Assembly: GCA_023417475.1 (NCBI GenBank) | Contig: JAEZFP010000002.1 | Coordinates: 1-64,000 of the forward strand | From: Bacillota bacterium | GTDB taxonomy: Bacteria; Bacillota; UBA4882; UBA8346 | Direction: 5' to 3' | Length of the DNA: 64,000 bases | Shown: positions 35,304 through 44,594 of the stretch, piece after piece | Position numbering within the stretch: the first letter of the stretch is position 1 | Layout: each line of letters starts with the position of its first letter | Program-made: the position numbers and the translations under genes | Notes under the pieces: generated by a model | What the model was told of the DNA's origin: nothing | Seen by the model: the letters and a program-made list of their open reading frames with translations, nothing else | Database searches by the model: none

Positions 35304-35349
35304 TACTTCCTACATATTAGATTTGCGAATTGGCCTAACTCCAGAAGTA

Positions 35350-35404
35350 CCCTTTGACGCTCAAACAGGAACAAACCTGCGATTAGTGTTCGAGTATCAA
35401 AGGG
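35350..35404. promoter_or_regulatory. inverted repeat before the YesS-like gene
   Basis: CCCTTTGACGCTCAAACA (35350-35367) is an imperfect inverted repeat of the sequence ending at 35404 (TGTTCGAGTATCAAAGGG, three mismatches of 18). It lies 47-101 bp upstream of the start codon and could be an attenuating stem or an operator. The rest of the 251-bp gap is AT-rich, with nothing further recognised. Confidence 0.5.
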
Positions 35405-35554
35405 TCAAATTTAAAAACTTATTGTATTATTAATATATTATCGTAAATTTAGAAAAAAGAATATATAAATTGCAATAGATTTTTAAACCAATTAACGGCA
35501 GCATTTATTGCAATTTATCTATTCCCGTTCAAAAACAGGGTAATATATGACGTT

Positions 35555-36421
35555 TTAGACGATCTGTGTCTGTTGTTTGCGGTATTGTAACGGTGTTTTG
35601 CCGGTAATATTCTTGAAAACCCTGCCAAAATGGGCAATGTTGCCAAAACCCACCTTCTCCGCCACTTGAATCACCTTCCAACGCGAATCCCGCAACAGTT
35701 TCTGGGCCTCTTTAATCCGTACGTTACTCAAATATTCCACAAAAGTAAACCCGGTAGTCTCTTTAAAGACCCGGCTCAGATAATAAGGGCTGATGAAAAA
35801 ACGTTCCGAGAGGATTGAGAGGGTTAAGGTGTCAGCGTAATTTTGATTGATATATCGAACAATCTCCGAGATCTTCTGATGAATTTGACTCGGATGTTCC
35901 AGCGTGTCCCGCAGATCGCTTCGGTGATACTGTTGATATCGCGTAATATCAACCAGCAATTGGAGGAAAAATCCTTGTAATGCCAGCTCAAATCCGATGG
36001 ATCGCTCTTCAACTTCAGTCAACATCTTTTGCAACAAATATTCCAAATGGTCTTGGGCAGGAAAAGTAAGCGGAATGACACTTGGCCCGCTGAAAAACAA
36101 ACCGTTTAAAACGTCCCGCAACGAACTTCCCGCCGGTGTCATACAGTCTTCGGTAAAATGCAGCAACACTCGCTCGTGTCCCGGAACGCCGGTATCGGTG
36201 GTTTTGTGAAGCTCATGCGGCGGAATCAATACCAGATCGCCGGTCTTGATATAAAAAGTGCGATCCTTGACAAAATAATAACGCTCTCCGGAGACTAGAT
36301 AATACAGCTCATAATAGTCATGGAGGTGGTTTCCGGACATGTTATAATGGCCCAAAGCCTTCTTGCCGGACAACGCAAACGTATTGGCGGAGTTTCGAAA
36401 TTCACAATTATTAACTTCCAT
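35555..36421 (-). CDS. AraC-family regulator with cupin sensor
   Basis: A 288-aa soluble activator. It has an N-terminal AraC-type cupin (LHDYYELYYLVSGERYYFV, then GDLVLIPPHELHKT, residues about 35-80) and a C-terminal double helix-turn-helix (TLSILSERFFISPYYLSRVF and IQVAEKVGFGNIAHFGRVFK). It is divergent from the GH28 gene across 326 bp and is the natural candidate for its regulator. The start is uncertain: ATG at 36421 has GGGTG before it, and ATG at 36427 is also possible. Confidence 0.85.
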   Translation of the reverse strand: MEVNNCEFRNSANTFALSGKKALGHYNMSGNHLHDYYELYYLVSGERYYFVKDRTFYIKTGDLVLIPPHELHKTTDTGVPGHERVLLHFTEDCMTPAGSSLRDVLNGLFFSGPSVIPLTFPAQDHLEYLLQKMLTEVEERSIGFELALQGFFLQLLVDITRYQQYHRSDLRDTLEHPSQIHQKISEIVRYINQNYADTLTLSILSERFFISPYYLSRVFKETTGFTFVEYLSNVRIKEAQKLLRDSRWKVIQVAEKVGFGNIAHFGRVFKNITGKTPLQYRKQQTQIV

Positions 36422-36747
36422 ATACATCACCCGAACCTAATTTTAACATTTTGTAAAATTGAATGGTAGTCTATTTTTGCGGTTTTCGATTAATATTGTG
36501 GTTCATAAATGAACTTACTTAGCAAAAAAAGATTTTTTTTTGGCATTCATGGCAAAAAAGACGCAGATTTTATCGACAATATACTGTATGATTGTATATT
36601 AGGGGCAATGATACCGCAAAATACAGCTTCGTTCCCCGGCCCGGAGGCTGCAACCGTATACGAAATGCGCTTCCGTTCCGGGACGGCCTAAATCGGCATC
36701 CTCAAAAACAGCCACCAATATTATCCCAATCTTTGGAGGTTTAATCA
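36422..36747. other. divergent regulatory region of the AraC and GH28 genes
   Basis: There is no gene in these 326 bp. It holds the GH28 promoter and a 5' leader of about 140 nt with GC-rich inverted repeats (about 36634-36692). The AraC promoter must lie on the other strand near 36450-36520, but I see no clear hexamers. Confidence 0.45.
36573..36600 (+). promoter_or_regulatory. sigma-A promoter of the GH28 gene
   Basis: -35 TCGACA (36573-36578), a 16-bp spacer and -10 TATATT (36595-36600). Each hexamer has one mismatch to consensus. Transcription would start near 36607. Confidence 0.65.
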
Positions 36748-38193
36748 ATGGCAAACTATCTCACCATTACTGATTTCGGTGCGGTTCCCGACGGAAAAAC
36801 CTTATGCACCGAAGCCTTTGCGGCGGCAATTCAAGCCGGCGTCGGCATGGGCGGCGGTACGGTTCACGTTCCCGCCGGAACCTATCTCACCGGACCGATT
36901 CACCTGGAAAGCAACATCACCCTAAATATTGAGGCCGGCGCCGTCCTTTTGTTCAGCCAGGATATTAAGGATTACCCGGTGGTTTTCTCCCGTTGGGAAG
37001 GCGTGGATCGTGAAGTTTATTCCCCGCTGATCTACGGCAAAAACCTACAGAACGTGGCAGTCACCGGTCGCGGCATCCTCGACGGCCAAGGTAAACCCTG
37101 GTGGGAACGGTTTCGCAATGAAAGTTTGGCTTACCCCCGGCCGCGTTTCATCAGCTTCGACAATTGCCAAAACGTCCTGATCGAAGGAGTTACCTTAACC
37201 AACTCGCCGGCGTGGACCATCAACCCGATCGAAACCGAAAATCTCACCGTCACCCAAGTGACGATTAAAAATCCGGCCGAATCGCCCAATACCGACGGGA
37301 TTAACCCCGAATCCTGTAAAAATGTTCATATCGCCAACTGTCATATCGATGTCGGTGACGATTGCATTACCTTGAAAGCCGGCACCGAAGAGTGCAGCAA
37401 ACGGGTCCCCTGTGAGAACATTACCATCACCAACTGCACCATGGTTCACGGCCACGGCGGCGTGGTCATCGGCAGCGAGATGAGTGGCGGAGTTCGGAAC
37501 GTCGTCATCTCCAACTGCGTTTTCGAAGGAACCGACCGCGGCATCCGGATGAAATCCCGGCGCGGCCGCGGCGGGTTGATCGAAGATATCCGGGTCAACA
37601 ATATCGTCATGAAAGACGTGATCACCCCGTTGGTGATGCATCTCTACTACCGTTGCGGACCGGGCGGGGAAGATCCCCATGTGGTCGATCGCAACCCCCA
37701 ACCGGTTGATCAAACAACCCCGATCTTCCGGCGAATTCATATCAGTAATATTACCGCCCGGGAGATTCGCGCCGCCGCCGCCTTTTTATACGGTTTGCCG
37801 GAGATGCCCATCGAGGATGTCTCGTTTGACAACATCTCCCTGCACCTGGCCGATCAGGCGGCCCCGGCCGCCCCGGCGATGATGGTCGGACTCGACCCGA
37901 TGGCCAAAAAAGGCGTCTTCTGCACCAATGTCCGCGATGTTTCCTTCAGCAACGTGACGGTGGAAAACGCCGACGGCCCCGCGTTTACCATTGAAAATTC
38001 CGCGAACATCGATCTGATCCGTTGCGCGGCCAAAAACGCCGATCGAAATCAACCGGTGATCCAGTTGGAAAACACCCAACAAGTTTTGGTGCAAGGGTGC
38101 AAACTTCGGAATGGCCAAACCAACTTCCTGGCTTTAAAAGGCGACAGCAACTCCCAAATCGAATTGGTCGGCAACAGCAAAGCCATCAACTAA
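36748..38193 (+). CDS. GH28 polygalacturonase family enzyme
   Basis: A 481-aa right-handed beta-helix hydrolase of family GH28, which cleaves galacturonic-acid linkages in pectin. All family motifs are visible: NTDGINPESC (about 190), DVGDDCITLKAG (about 203, catalytic Asp residues), GHGGVVIGSEMSGG (about 232) and RGIRMKSRRGRGG (about 265). It has no signal peptide (MANYLTITDFGAVPDGKT begins the helix), so it should work on imported oligogalacturonides as an exo-enzyme. The start follows TTGGAGG. It is monocistronic, with a strong terminator. Confidence 0.93.
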   Translation: MANYLTITDFGAVPDGKTLCTEAFAAAIQAGVGMGGGTVHVPAGTYLTGPIHLESNITLNIEAGAVLLFSQDIKDYPVVFSRWEGVDREVYSPLIYGKNLQNVAVTGRGILDGQGKPWWERFRNESLAYPRPRFISFDNCQNVLIEGVTLTNSPAWTINPIETENLTVTQVTIKNPAESPNTDGINPESCKNVHIANCHIDVGDDCITLKAGTEECSKRVPCENITITNCTMVHGHGGVVIGSEMSGGVRNVVISNCVFEGTDRGIRMKSRRGRGGLIEDIRVNNIVMKDVITPLVMHLYYRCGPGGEDPHVVDRNPQPVDQTTPIFRRIHISNITAREIRAAAAFLYGLPEMPIEDVSFDNISLHLADQAAPAAPAMMVGLDPMAKKGVFCTNVRDVSFSNVTVENADGPAFTIENSANIDLIRCAAKNADRNQPVIQLENTQQVLVQGCKLRNGQTNFLALKGDSNSQIELVGNSKAIN

Positions 38194-38224
38194 ACCCAAC
38201 CACCGCATTGAACAAGCTACTTAC

Positions 38225-38270
38225 GCGAAAGCCCTGGCCAACCAGACGGTCCAGGGCTTTCGCTTTTATA
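38225..38270. terminator. bidirectional terminator after GH28 and the MFS gene
   Basis: A perfect 13-bp stem, GCGAAAGCCCTGG (38225-38237) with CCAGGGCTTTCGC (38251-38263), then TTTTATATTT on the plus strand. Confidence 0.9.
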
Positions 38271-38277
38271 TTTATCA

Positions 38278-39486
38278 TTATTCGGCCTGTTTTGCGCAGA
38301 TTGCCACCGGGGTTGCCCCCAATTGGTCCGCCGACTGGCGGAAAGCCGGCAACCACCGGATCACGATCAGAAAACCGCAGACAACCACGGAACAAAGTAC
38401 CGCGCTGGCCATGAAGGTCGCGCGAATCCCAATGGCGGCGGCGACGGCTCCCCCCAGTGAACTCCCGATAATCGAACTTAATCCGGAGAGCACCATTGCG
38501 TTCATCACTTGGCCCCGCGTGCGCAACTCGGGTGGAGCGTTCCGGCTGATGTACTCGGCGAGACTGAGATAAAGAACAATATAGTTGAAACCGTGCAACA
38601 TCCAAAGCGGAATAATCGTTGCCGGCCCAAAACCGACCACCAGCAACGCCCAGCGAAGGGTGTATACCAATCCCGAGATCAGTAAAATTTTGACAATACC
38701 CAGTTTTTGATAGAGTTTGTCAAAGAAGATCATAAACGGAAATTGACTGAGCGAGCCGGCCATGATTCCCAAACCCACCAATTCCGTGCCGATCCCCATC
38801 TGTTTGCTGTAGATCGCGTGAAAGGAATTGAAAAAACCGAACGTACTGGAGAGTAAAAAAATGTAGCAATAAAAGACCACCAGCTTGGTGTCTTGAAAAA
38901 GGGTCCTCAGCCGCGCCGTGCTTTTGGTTCGGGCCTGGCCGGCCACTGGCGGGACGAAATAGACATTGAAAAAAGCACCTACGCGAAACAGAAAGAAAAG
39001 CGGAAAGATATAGCCGATATCGGCGGCAAAGATCTTTCCGGCAATCGCCGCCATCAGGGCGAACCCCAATGAACCCACGGTCCGTACGGTTGAAAACTTA
39101 AACTTTTCCTGTTGCGCCAACTCCAGCGCGATCGAATCGCCCAAGGGATGGATGGCGCTGCCAAAAACGCCCATCACCGCCGTGGCCGCGATTACCAACC
39201 AGAAATCGGCGCCAGCCAACGGCAACAGCCAGGTGGTAATGGCCGAAAGTGCCAACGCCACCTGCAATATGACATTTTTATTCGGGGACCGGTCGGCCAG
39301 CGAACCCCAGAGCGGTTGAACGAGCAACCCGATAACTCCCCCGACCGAGGCGATAATTCCGATCTGGGCGTTGTTTAAATGAATCTGGGCGTAATAGAGG
39401 CCGATATACGAGTAAAAACCCGCTCCTCCCATAAAAATGAGCGAATAGTATATCGCCAGCACCCATCGGTTCGATTTTTTAGGCAT
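38278..39486 (-). CDS. MFS transporter
   Basis: A 402-aa twelve-helix transporter of the major facilitator superfamily, in the LacY/nucleoside-symporter-like subgroup (MFS_1-like). It has PLWGSLADRSPNKNVIL after helix 2, which is the family loop between helices 2 and 3, and a second RTRGQVMNA loop after helix 8. The ATG at 39486 has GGAG in front and is preferred over a site eight codons upstream. The locus context suggests a sugar or uronide substrate, but nothing in the sequence proves it. Confidence 0.85.
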   Translation of the reverse strand: MPKKSNRWVLAIYYSLIFMGGAGFYSYIGLYYAQIHLNNAQIGIIASVGGVIGLLVQPLWGSLADRSPNKNVILQVALALSAITTWLLPLAGADFWLVIAATAVMGVFGSAIHPLGDSIALELAQQEKFKFSTVRTVGSLGFALMAAIAGKIFAADIGYIFPLFFLFRVGAFFNVYFVPPVAGQARTKSTARLRTLFQDTKLVVFYCYIFLLSSTFGFFNSFHAIYSKQMGIGTELVGLGIMAGSLSQFPFMIFFDKLYQKLGIVKILLISGLVYTLRWALLVVGFGPATIIPLWMLHGFNYIVLYLSLAEYISRNAPPELRTRGQVMNAMVLSGLSSIIGSSLGGAVAAAIGIRATFMASAVLCSVVVCGFLIVIRWLPAFRQSADQLGATPVAICAKQAE

Positions 39487-39517
39487 CAAAGGACTCCATC
39501 CGGCTAGCATGAATCTG

Positions 39518-39541
39518 AATCGTAATCGTAATCGTAATCGT
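39518..39541. repeat. hexanucleotide microsatellite AATCGT x4
   Basis: Four perfect copies of AATCGT, flanked by degenerate copies, in the leader region 32-55 bp before the MFS start. Slippage would alter the leader length by six bases. Confidence 0.85.
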
Positions 39542-39703
39542 AATTTCCATTATAACACAGCCCAAGCTCATTTCGGGTTTTGGCTGTGAAAGTTAACGCT
39601 GAGTTCATTTGTATGTGATTGCGACATAGTTTCCTTGCCAGTTTGCCAAGGCGAAACTTTTGAATTATAATGATTACATTTCATACTGGCAGGTGAGTCT
39701 GGC

Positions 39704-40423
39704 GTGGAATCCATCGCAACCCTTATCGAAGTTTTGGAACAAGATCCGGTGCGCAATTGCAACTTGCTCAATTTTATCGGTTCCTACCCGATTTCCCAGT
39801 GGTTCCGCAATGCCAATTCGGTCCTGGTCACAGGCCAAAGCGACCAGAATTGGGTCTATCTTAGCAGCGTGTCTCCGGAGGAATTAACCGTTTTAACCAG
39901 CCGGATCGGGCCGGCTGAACAATATTTCGCCGCGGTGGAAGACTGGATGATTCCCCTCATCACGCGAGGACGGGAGTGCGAGTGGCAACTTTCCTGCATC
40001 AAGTTGTATCTGCCGGGGCGGACTGTGTTACGGGCGCCGGCTGTCGCCACAACTGCCTTAACCCCGGACTCGGCTCGGTTCATCTTCGAACACTCCCACT
40101 ATCAAGCCTACACCACCCCCGCGTATATCGGAGAACGGATTGCGGCGGGTTTCAGTCAAGGGATTTACGACGGGAAAGCTTTAATCGGTTGGGTCATGAC
40201 GCACGACGACGGCGCTATTGGATTTTTACAGGTTGACGACCGCTACCGCCGCCGGGGTTACGGTCGCGCTTTATTGACGGCGATCAGCCTTCAGTTGCGT
40301 CAAGCGGGCAAACTGCCCTTCCTCCACATCGAACCGGCCAATTCCGCCTCGCTGACACTCTGCCGTCAACTCGGATTCATTCCGGACCGACCGGTACATT
40401 GGCTAAAATTGAGTCCACGCTAA
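39704..40423 (+). CDS. GNAT-family N-acetyltransferase
   Basis: A 239-aa protein. The C-terminal 120 residues form a GNAT acetyltransferase fold with the acetyl-CoA site VDDRYRRRGYGRALLTAIS (motif A, R/Q-x-x-G-x-G/A; about 180-198) and the following LHIEPANSASLTLCRQLGF. The N-terminal half resembles the FR47-like group, which has two related domains. The start is GTG, about nine bases after GCAGGTGAG. Acceptor unknown. It appears unrelated to the pectin genes around it. Confidence 0.82.
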   Translation: MESIATLIEVLEQDPVRNCNLLNFIGSYPISQWFRNANSVLVTGQSDQNWVYLSSVSPEELTVLTSRIGPAEQYFAAVEDWMIPLITRGRECEWQLSCIKLYLPGRTVLRAPAVATTALTPDSARFIFEHSHYQAYTTPAYIGERIAAGFSQGIYDGKALIGWVMTHDDGAIGFLQVDDRYRRRGYGRALLTAISLQLRQAGKLPFLHIEPANSASLTLCRQLGFIPDRPVHWLKLSPR

Positions 40424-40743
40424 AAAGGTATCGCTTCGCAATTGCCTTCCGGCACACTCGCGTCGTAGGGAAGATGAGCCGCGCCTCATTTTTATCGTAC
40501 CCCGGTTATTTGCCAATGACCGCTTCCCCGTTAAACCCTTCCCCTCCTCCCTTTTCTGATCGAAATGCTTGAACAAGAAACCGATGCCCCAAAACAACTA
40601 ATTTACGAACTGGGTGATAAATTATCGCACGGAGAGATTGAGATTATTAAGCATTAAAGGATTTAACCCGTTAACCGCTGTTGCATTAATGAGTGATGTT
40701 GACTCGCCTCAGGGAGGTGAGTCCCACCTCGTCCCAACAAAAA
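40424..40743. other. 320-bp intergenic region after the GNAT gene
   Basis: It contains a 30-codon frame (40565-40657, MLEQETDAPKQLIYELGDKL and onwards) that has protein-like composition but no ribosome site; it may be a remnant. A GAGGTGAG/CTCGCCTC-type inverted repeat is near 40700-40730. No promoter was recognised. Confidence 0.4.
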
Positions 40744-40763
40744 AGCCAGCAAAGATGCTGGCT
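40744..40763 (-). terminator. terminator of the oligogalacturonate lyase gene
   Basis: AGCCAGC (40744-40750) pairs with GCTGGCT (40757-40763), followed by six T residues on the minus strand, nine bases past the stop codon. Confidence 0.9.
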
Positions 40764-40771
40764 AAAAAATC

Positions 40772-41995
40772 CTAAAACCCGGTTTCCGGTACCTCCACCC
40801 GGAACACCGCCCGCTTCCCATCGCGGTTCGAGGTGAAATAAACCCACCGGTCCGCATGGTCGAAGATGGGATGGGGATGGCTGTCCTGACAGTTCCAAAG
40901 CGAACGGTGTTCACAGAGGGGTTGCCACGCGATGGTCCGCGCCTCCCAATCAACCCGCTGGACGGTGATCCATTCGCCGCCCCAATTCTCGTTTTCGGGC
41001 ACGCCCTCGGGATGGTAATAGCCGTCGGAAACCAGCCAGTCATTATGGCGGTTGCCCGCGGTAAAATGGCCGTAACGGTTGTAAGCGGCCGGCAGTTTCA
41101 CTTCGATGTTGTCGCCGCCGGCGGGGCTGACCCGGCCCACGAAAGCGGCGCCGTCCTGAAACTTGCCGTGATAAATGATGTACTTGCCGTCGGCCTGCCA
41201 CATCTCATGGCAGACCCAATCTTCCTTGCGGCGTTCAGCCGCTTCGGTCCGCAACCGGCGGTGCTGACGACCGTCCCACAGCCAAAGCCGGCGGACGCCG
41301 CAGTCGGAAGGCCACTCGTGATTGTAAAGAATCCGTTCCGGATCGTTCGGGTCAAACTGGACATGGGTGATCCAAGCCCGGGGAACCCGTTCGCACAGCA
41401 GTTCCGCTCCGGTTGCGGTATCGTAGACCCGCAGATACGAACTTAAATTTTCGGACCGTACCCGTTCGTCAATGTCGTAATTGGGTTTGCCGCTGATCAC
41501 TTCGTTCCGCTTGCCGTCACCGCCCAAACAGTAACCGGGGCTGTCATTGATAAACTCCTCCGCCGCCAATGCCCGGGCGTCGGTGGTCGGCACGCAAAGC
41601 CGTTTCCCGTCGGCGCTGGGATGGGTAAAAGCCGTCACCTGAGCTTCCGGCAAACGGTTTAGGACCCGTCTGGCGCCGTGGCGGTCCACCACGCAAATGT
41701 CCCGGCCCTGGATATAATAAACTTTCCCCTGGTTTGAATCCACGCTGACGCTGGCCTTGCCCAGTCCCCGGTCTTCATTGCCGTTGAAATAAACATATGA
41801 TTTAAGGGTACCCGCGGTGTTGAAGGTCAATTGCCGTTCCGTGCCGTCCGCGACATCCCGGCTAAAAATATTGGGATTGCCGTCACGGTCGCTGATAAAA
41901 AAGAGCCGGCGATCGTCAGCGGTCAAACTGGATGAAGTGAAATAAAGCAACTGTTCATCCGCCGCGCTTAAGCCGGTCATTCGTTGCGGTTCCAT
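40772..41995 (-). CDS. ogl: oligogalacturonate lyase (PL22)
   Basis: A 407-aa seven-bladed beta-propeller lyase of family PL22, which splits digalacturonate and its unsaturated form in the cytoplasm. The Mn-binding Q-x2-H-x-H set is seen in CQDSHPHPIFDH (about 375), with a further ligand region CHEMWQADGKYIIYHG (about 270) and ILYNHEWPSDCGVRRLWLWD. The C-terminal VYFTSNRDGKRAVFRVEVP matches the end of known oligogalacturonate lyases. No signal peptide. It lies divergent from an AraC regulator at 42207, its likely controller. The N-terminus is a little different from enterobacterial Ogl, so the exact substrate is inferred. Confidence 0.85.
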   Translation of the reverse strand: MEPQRMTGLSAADEQLLYFTSSSLTADDRRLFFISDRDGNPNIFSRDVADGTERQLTFNTAGTLKSYVYFNGNEDRGLGKASVSVDSNQGKVYYIQGRDICVVDRHGARRVLNRLPEAQVTAFTHPSADGKRLCVPTTDARALAAEEFINDSPGYCLGGDGKRNEVISGKPNYDIDERVRSENLSSYLRVYDTATGAELLCERVPRAWITHVQFDPNDPERILYNHEWPSDCGVRRLWLWDGRQHRRLRTEAAERRKEDWVCHEMWQADGKYIIYHGKFQDGAAFVGRVSPAGGDNIEVKLPAAYNRYGHFTAGNRHNDWLVSDGYYHPEGVPENENWGGEWITVQRVDWEARTIAWQPLCEHRSLWNCQDSHPHPIFDHADRWVYFTSNRDGKRAVFRVEVPETGF

Positions 41996-42206
41996 GGTTT
42001 ACCACTCCCTTGGCAAAGATTCCAGGCGCTCTCGGCGCCTGGTTGGTTATATTTTCATTGTAATATAACCAAACCGCAATTTCTTCACACCGCTTGCCGG
42101 ATTTAACCAAAATCACCGATCTTGCGCTAAATTTTCAACCGTAGTATGCTTAACTGGCGGAAATAAATCCTTTCCATTCTGATTGACGATGGAGGCGTTT
42201 GCAGCC

Positions 42207-43040
42207 ATGAATGACTTTTATATCGACCATCGCCACGTGGCGGCGGTTGCCGATCCGCCCCTGGAACACAGCCACGACCGGTTTGAGATTGCTTTTTTCA
42301 TCCAAGCCCGGCTTAATATCTTTGTCAAAGACATCAACTACACCATCGGCGCCGGTAATCTGCTGCTCATTAACGAATACGATATCCACCGGATTGTCTA
42401 TTCACCCCGGACACCCTACACAAGATATGTGATTCATTTTAGCCGCTCCTTTTTAAGTTCCTACCTGCAACAATTGGGGATCAGCGACTTATTTCGAGAA
42501 CTCGCCGAATTGCCCTATCAAAAGGTTACTCTCAATCTAAAACAAACCACCGAGCTGCAGTCGCTATTCCAAACGCTCCTGAAACTGGCGCCGACCTCCG
42601 GCGGTCAGGAACAACCGGCGCTGACGACGGCGCTCGTCAAATCCTATCTCTTGATCATTCTCAGTAAGTTTCGGGAGTTGGTCACCGCAGCAACCCCGGC
42701 GGGCAATTATAAAAAAGATCACCAAGTTCAATTGATCATCCAATATATCGATCGCCATTACATGGACCAGCTTACCTTGGATGGCTTGGCCCAACGGTTT
42801 CACCTCAGCAAGTTCCATATCAGCCATATTTTCAAGGCGGTTACCGGATTCACCGTCAACCAATACCTGCAACGACGCCGGGTCATCGAGGCCCAAAAAC
42901 TGTTGCAGGATCCGGCGGCCGACCCCTTCGATGTCAGCTACCGTTGCGGGTTCAACCACTTACAGCACTTTTACCGCGTCTTCAAAGCGATCGCCCAAAC
43001 CACGCCCGTCCGGTATCAACGGAAACACGCGCCCCGCTAA
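42207..43040 (+). CDS. AraC-family regulator with cupin sensor
   Basis: A 277-aa activator with an N-terminal cupin (EHSHDRFEIAFFIQARLNIFV and GNLLLINEYDIHRIVY, about residues 20-70) and a C-terminal AraC domain (LTLDGLAQRFHLSKFHISHIF, then a second helix-turn-helix with RCGFNHLQHFYRVFKAI). The ATG at 42207 has GGAGG ten bases upstream. It is divergent from ogl, with about 210 bp between, so it probably controls ogl. Confidence 0.85.
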   Translation: MNDFYIDHRHVAAVADPPLEHSHDRFEIAFFIQARLNIFVKDINYTIGAGNLLLINEYDIHRIVYSPRTPYTRYVIHFSRSFLSSYLQQLGISDLFRELAELPYQKVTLNLKQTTELQSLFQTLLKLAPTSGGQEQPALTTALVKSYLLIILSKFRELVTAATPAGNYKKDHQVQLIIQYIDRHYMDQLTLDGLAQRFHLSKFHISHIFKAVTGFTVNQYLQRRRVIEAQKLLQDPAADPFDVSYRCGFNHLQHFYRVFKAIAQTTPVRYQRKHAPR

Positions 43041-43048
43041 ATACGCTA

Positions 43049-43082
43049 CAACGGCGCGGACTGTCTGCAGTCCGCGCCGTTG
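43049..43082. terminator. bidirectional GC-rich hairpin
   Basis: A perfect 14-bp stem, CAACGGCGCGGACT (43049-43062) with AGTCCGCGCCGTTG (43069-43082), between convergent genes. There is no T-run, so it is a weak terminator or a palindromic element. Confidence 0.6.
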
Positions 43083-43102
43083 CTTCACTCAATCCACTTG
43101 CT

Positions 43103-44125
43103 TTATAGCTCCTCGACGTAGATTGCCGTTTCCGCCGACCAAATCTCACCCGGCTGCAACTCGCGATAACCGGTGATTTCCGGCGCAAGCTTCAGGTTGG
43201 GCGCATTGATCGCCCACGTCTGCGGCTCGGGACAGAAAAATCCCTTATCCCCGCCGTAATTCCAAAGCATCCAATGCCGGTAGGCGGCGTCGACCCGATA
43301 AACCACTCGCAGCCGGCGCGCTCCGTCTTCGATCAACGCGCCGTGAAACGGTTTGCCGTCGACTGTCAATGCTTCGGCCGTATAATGGGCGGAGATCGGA
43401 CTCCCCTGCGGCATGACCCCGACGGTCCGGTAGGCTTGATCAGCCTCATTTAAGGGTAGCAGTTTTCCGGTTGGCAACGTCCGCTCGTCCAACTCCCATT
43501 CCGCGCCGACCGAGACGCGCAACCGGCAGTCTTCCGCCTTGCTTTCCGGATGGAACGGCACCTGCAGCGCGGTATGAAAGCCAACGCCCAACGGCAGCGC
43601 TACCGTGCCCCGATTGCCGATGGTGAGCGTTTGCTGCAGGCCCGCCGCCGACAACGTATAGCGCATCCGAAACTCAAACTGGTTCAGGTAGCGGTCATAC
43701 GCGTCAGTGGCGTTATCACCGGTGAAAGCCGCTTCAACCACTACCGTAGCGCCGGTGACTGCCGTTGTAACAACCTCCCACGGCCGCAAACGCAAAAAAC
43801 CGTGAATATGGTTGTTTTCATTGCCGTTAAGCGGAAAATCAACCACGGTTCCGGCCATCGGAAACTTCCCGTCGGCGATCCGGTTCGGCGGGAACAAAAT
43901 CGGAATTCCGTATATCTGCGGTCTGGCCTTAAACTCGTCCAGTCCCACGCCTTCCGGATAGCGCAACAAGGTCAACCCCCGTTGCAAATCCTGCAATTCG
44001 ATGACCTGCGCCCCGACTCCCGGCAGCATCAGCGCCTCATACCCGCCGGCCCAAAAACGCACCGCCGGTTCGTCCTGCCACTGAACATGTTCAAACCGCG
44101 GTTGAGCGGCATCCTGTTTCTTCAT
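43103..44125 (-). CDS. aldose 1-epimerase-like protein
   Basis: A 340-aa protein of the galactose-mutarotase-like fold. Family features include GAQVIELQD near the start, GIPILFPPNRIADGKF (about 72-87), HGFLRLRPWEV with the first catalytic-type His, and GVGFHTALQVPF with the second. It probably equilibrates alpha and beta anomers of a sugar or uronic acid in the pectin pathway. The start has only a weak upstream purine stretch. It is transcribed leftward from the promoter region that precedes the iron island. Confidence 0.83.
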   Translation of the reverse strand: MKKQDAAQPRFEHVQWQDEPAVRFWAGGYEALMLPGVGAQVIELQDLQRGLTLLRYPEGVGLDEFKARPQIYGIPILFPPNRIADGKFPMAGTVVDFPLNGNENNHIHGFLRLRPWEVVTTAVTGATVVVEAAFTGDNATDAYDRYLNQFEFRMRYTLSAAGLQQTLTIGNRGTVALPLGVGFHTALQVPFHPESKAEDCRLRVSVGAEWELDERTLPTGKLLPLNEADQAYRTVGVMPQGSPISAHYTAEALTVDGKPFHGALIEDGARRLRVVYRVDAAYRHWMLWNYGGDKGFFCPEPQTWAINAPNLKLAPEITGYRELQPGEIWSAETAIYVEEL

Positions 44126-44297
44126 CCCATAACATCCCCTGTCTTTTGGTGTCGATGTCGCCCGGATTGCTAGGTCCGTTAAAGCGGCATCCTTTCCTTC
44201 TCTTTAAGTTTACCGATTTATAAGTAAAGTTCAAGTTAATTTCTGACCAAACTTGCTTGACAGATGGAAACTGATGGATTATATTTATAATTGATGA

Positions 44298-44315
44298 GTT
44301 AGTCATGCCTAACAT
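44298..44315. promoter_or_regulatory. DtxR-type box 1
   Basis: GTTAGTCATGCCTAACAT: one mismatch in the GTTAGT-N4-ACTAAC palindrome. First of three before the barrel gene. Confidence 0.65.
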
Positions 44316-44409
44316 TCGGACGGTTTGCCGCTTCAGTTTCGGCGCGTCCCCCGATTCATCATCGGCTTGAAGTTTGATGATGGTTCAAAACCGGTTTTCA
44401 TTCTAAAAG

Positions 44410-44427
44410 TTAGTTCTAACTAACATA
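44410..44427. promoter_or_regulatory. DtxR-type box 2
   Basis: GTTAGTTCTAACTAACAT: perfect arms. Confidence 0.8.
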
Positions 44428-44477
44428 AACCATGTGCCATGCGATTGGTTATATCTCAAAGCACGGACAGCCCAAAT

Positions 44478-44495
44478 GTTAGTCAAAGCTAACAC
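44478..44495. promoter_or_regulatory. DtxR-type box 3
   Basis: GTTAGTCAAAGCTAACAC: one mismatch. It lies 100 bp before the barrel start. Confidence 0.7.
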
Positions 44496-44594
44496 CAGTT
44501 TGAAGGAGGTGACTGCCCAAATACAGCGCTTTTTAAGATTTTTGGTGTTTTTATGCCTGATCCGTCAATATCGAAATCTTTTGGAGGGGAAAAC

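Larger units (their letters stand above)
44126..44594. promoter_or_regulatory. regulatory region of the barrel-flavodoxin operon
   Basis: This 469-bp region has no gene. It carries three GTTAGT-N4-CTAAC palindromes (listed separately). A near-perfect ribosome site AAGGAGGTGA (44503-44512) has no clear start codon; a GTG that overlaps it could open a 30-codon frame ending at the barrel gene start, but spacing argues against use. Confidence 0.6.

Noticed and set aside
40565..40657. 30-aa frame MLEQETDAPKQLIYELGDKL and onwards
   Set aside because: Protein-like, but with no ribosome site or promoter; at most a remnant, so not called as a gene.
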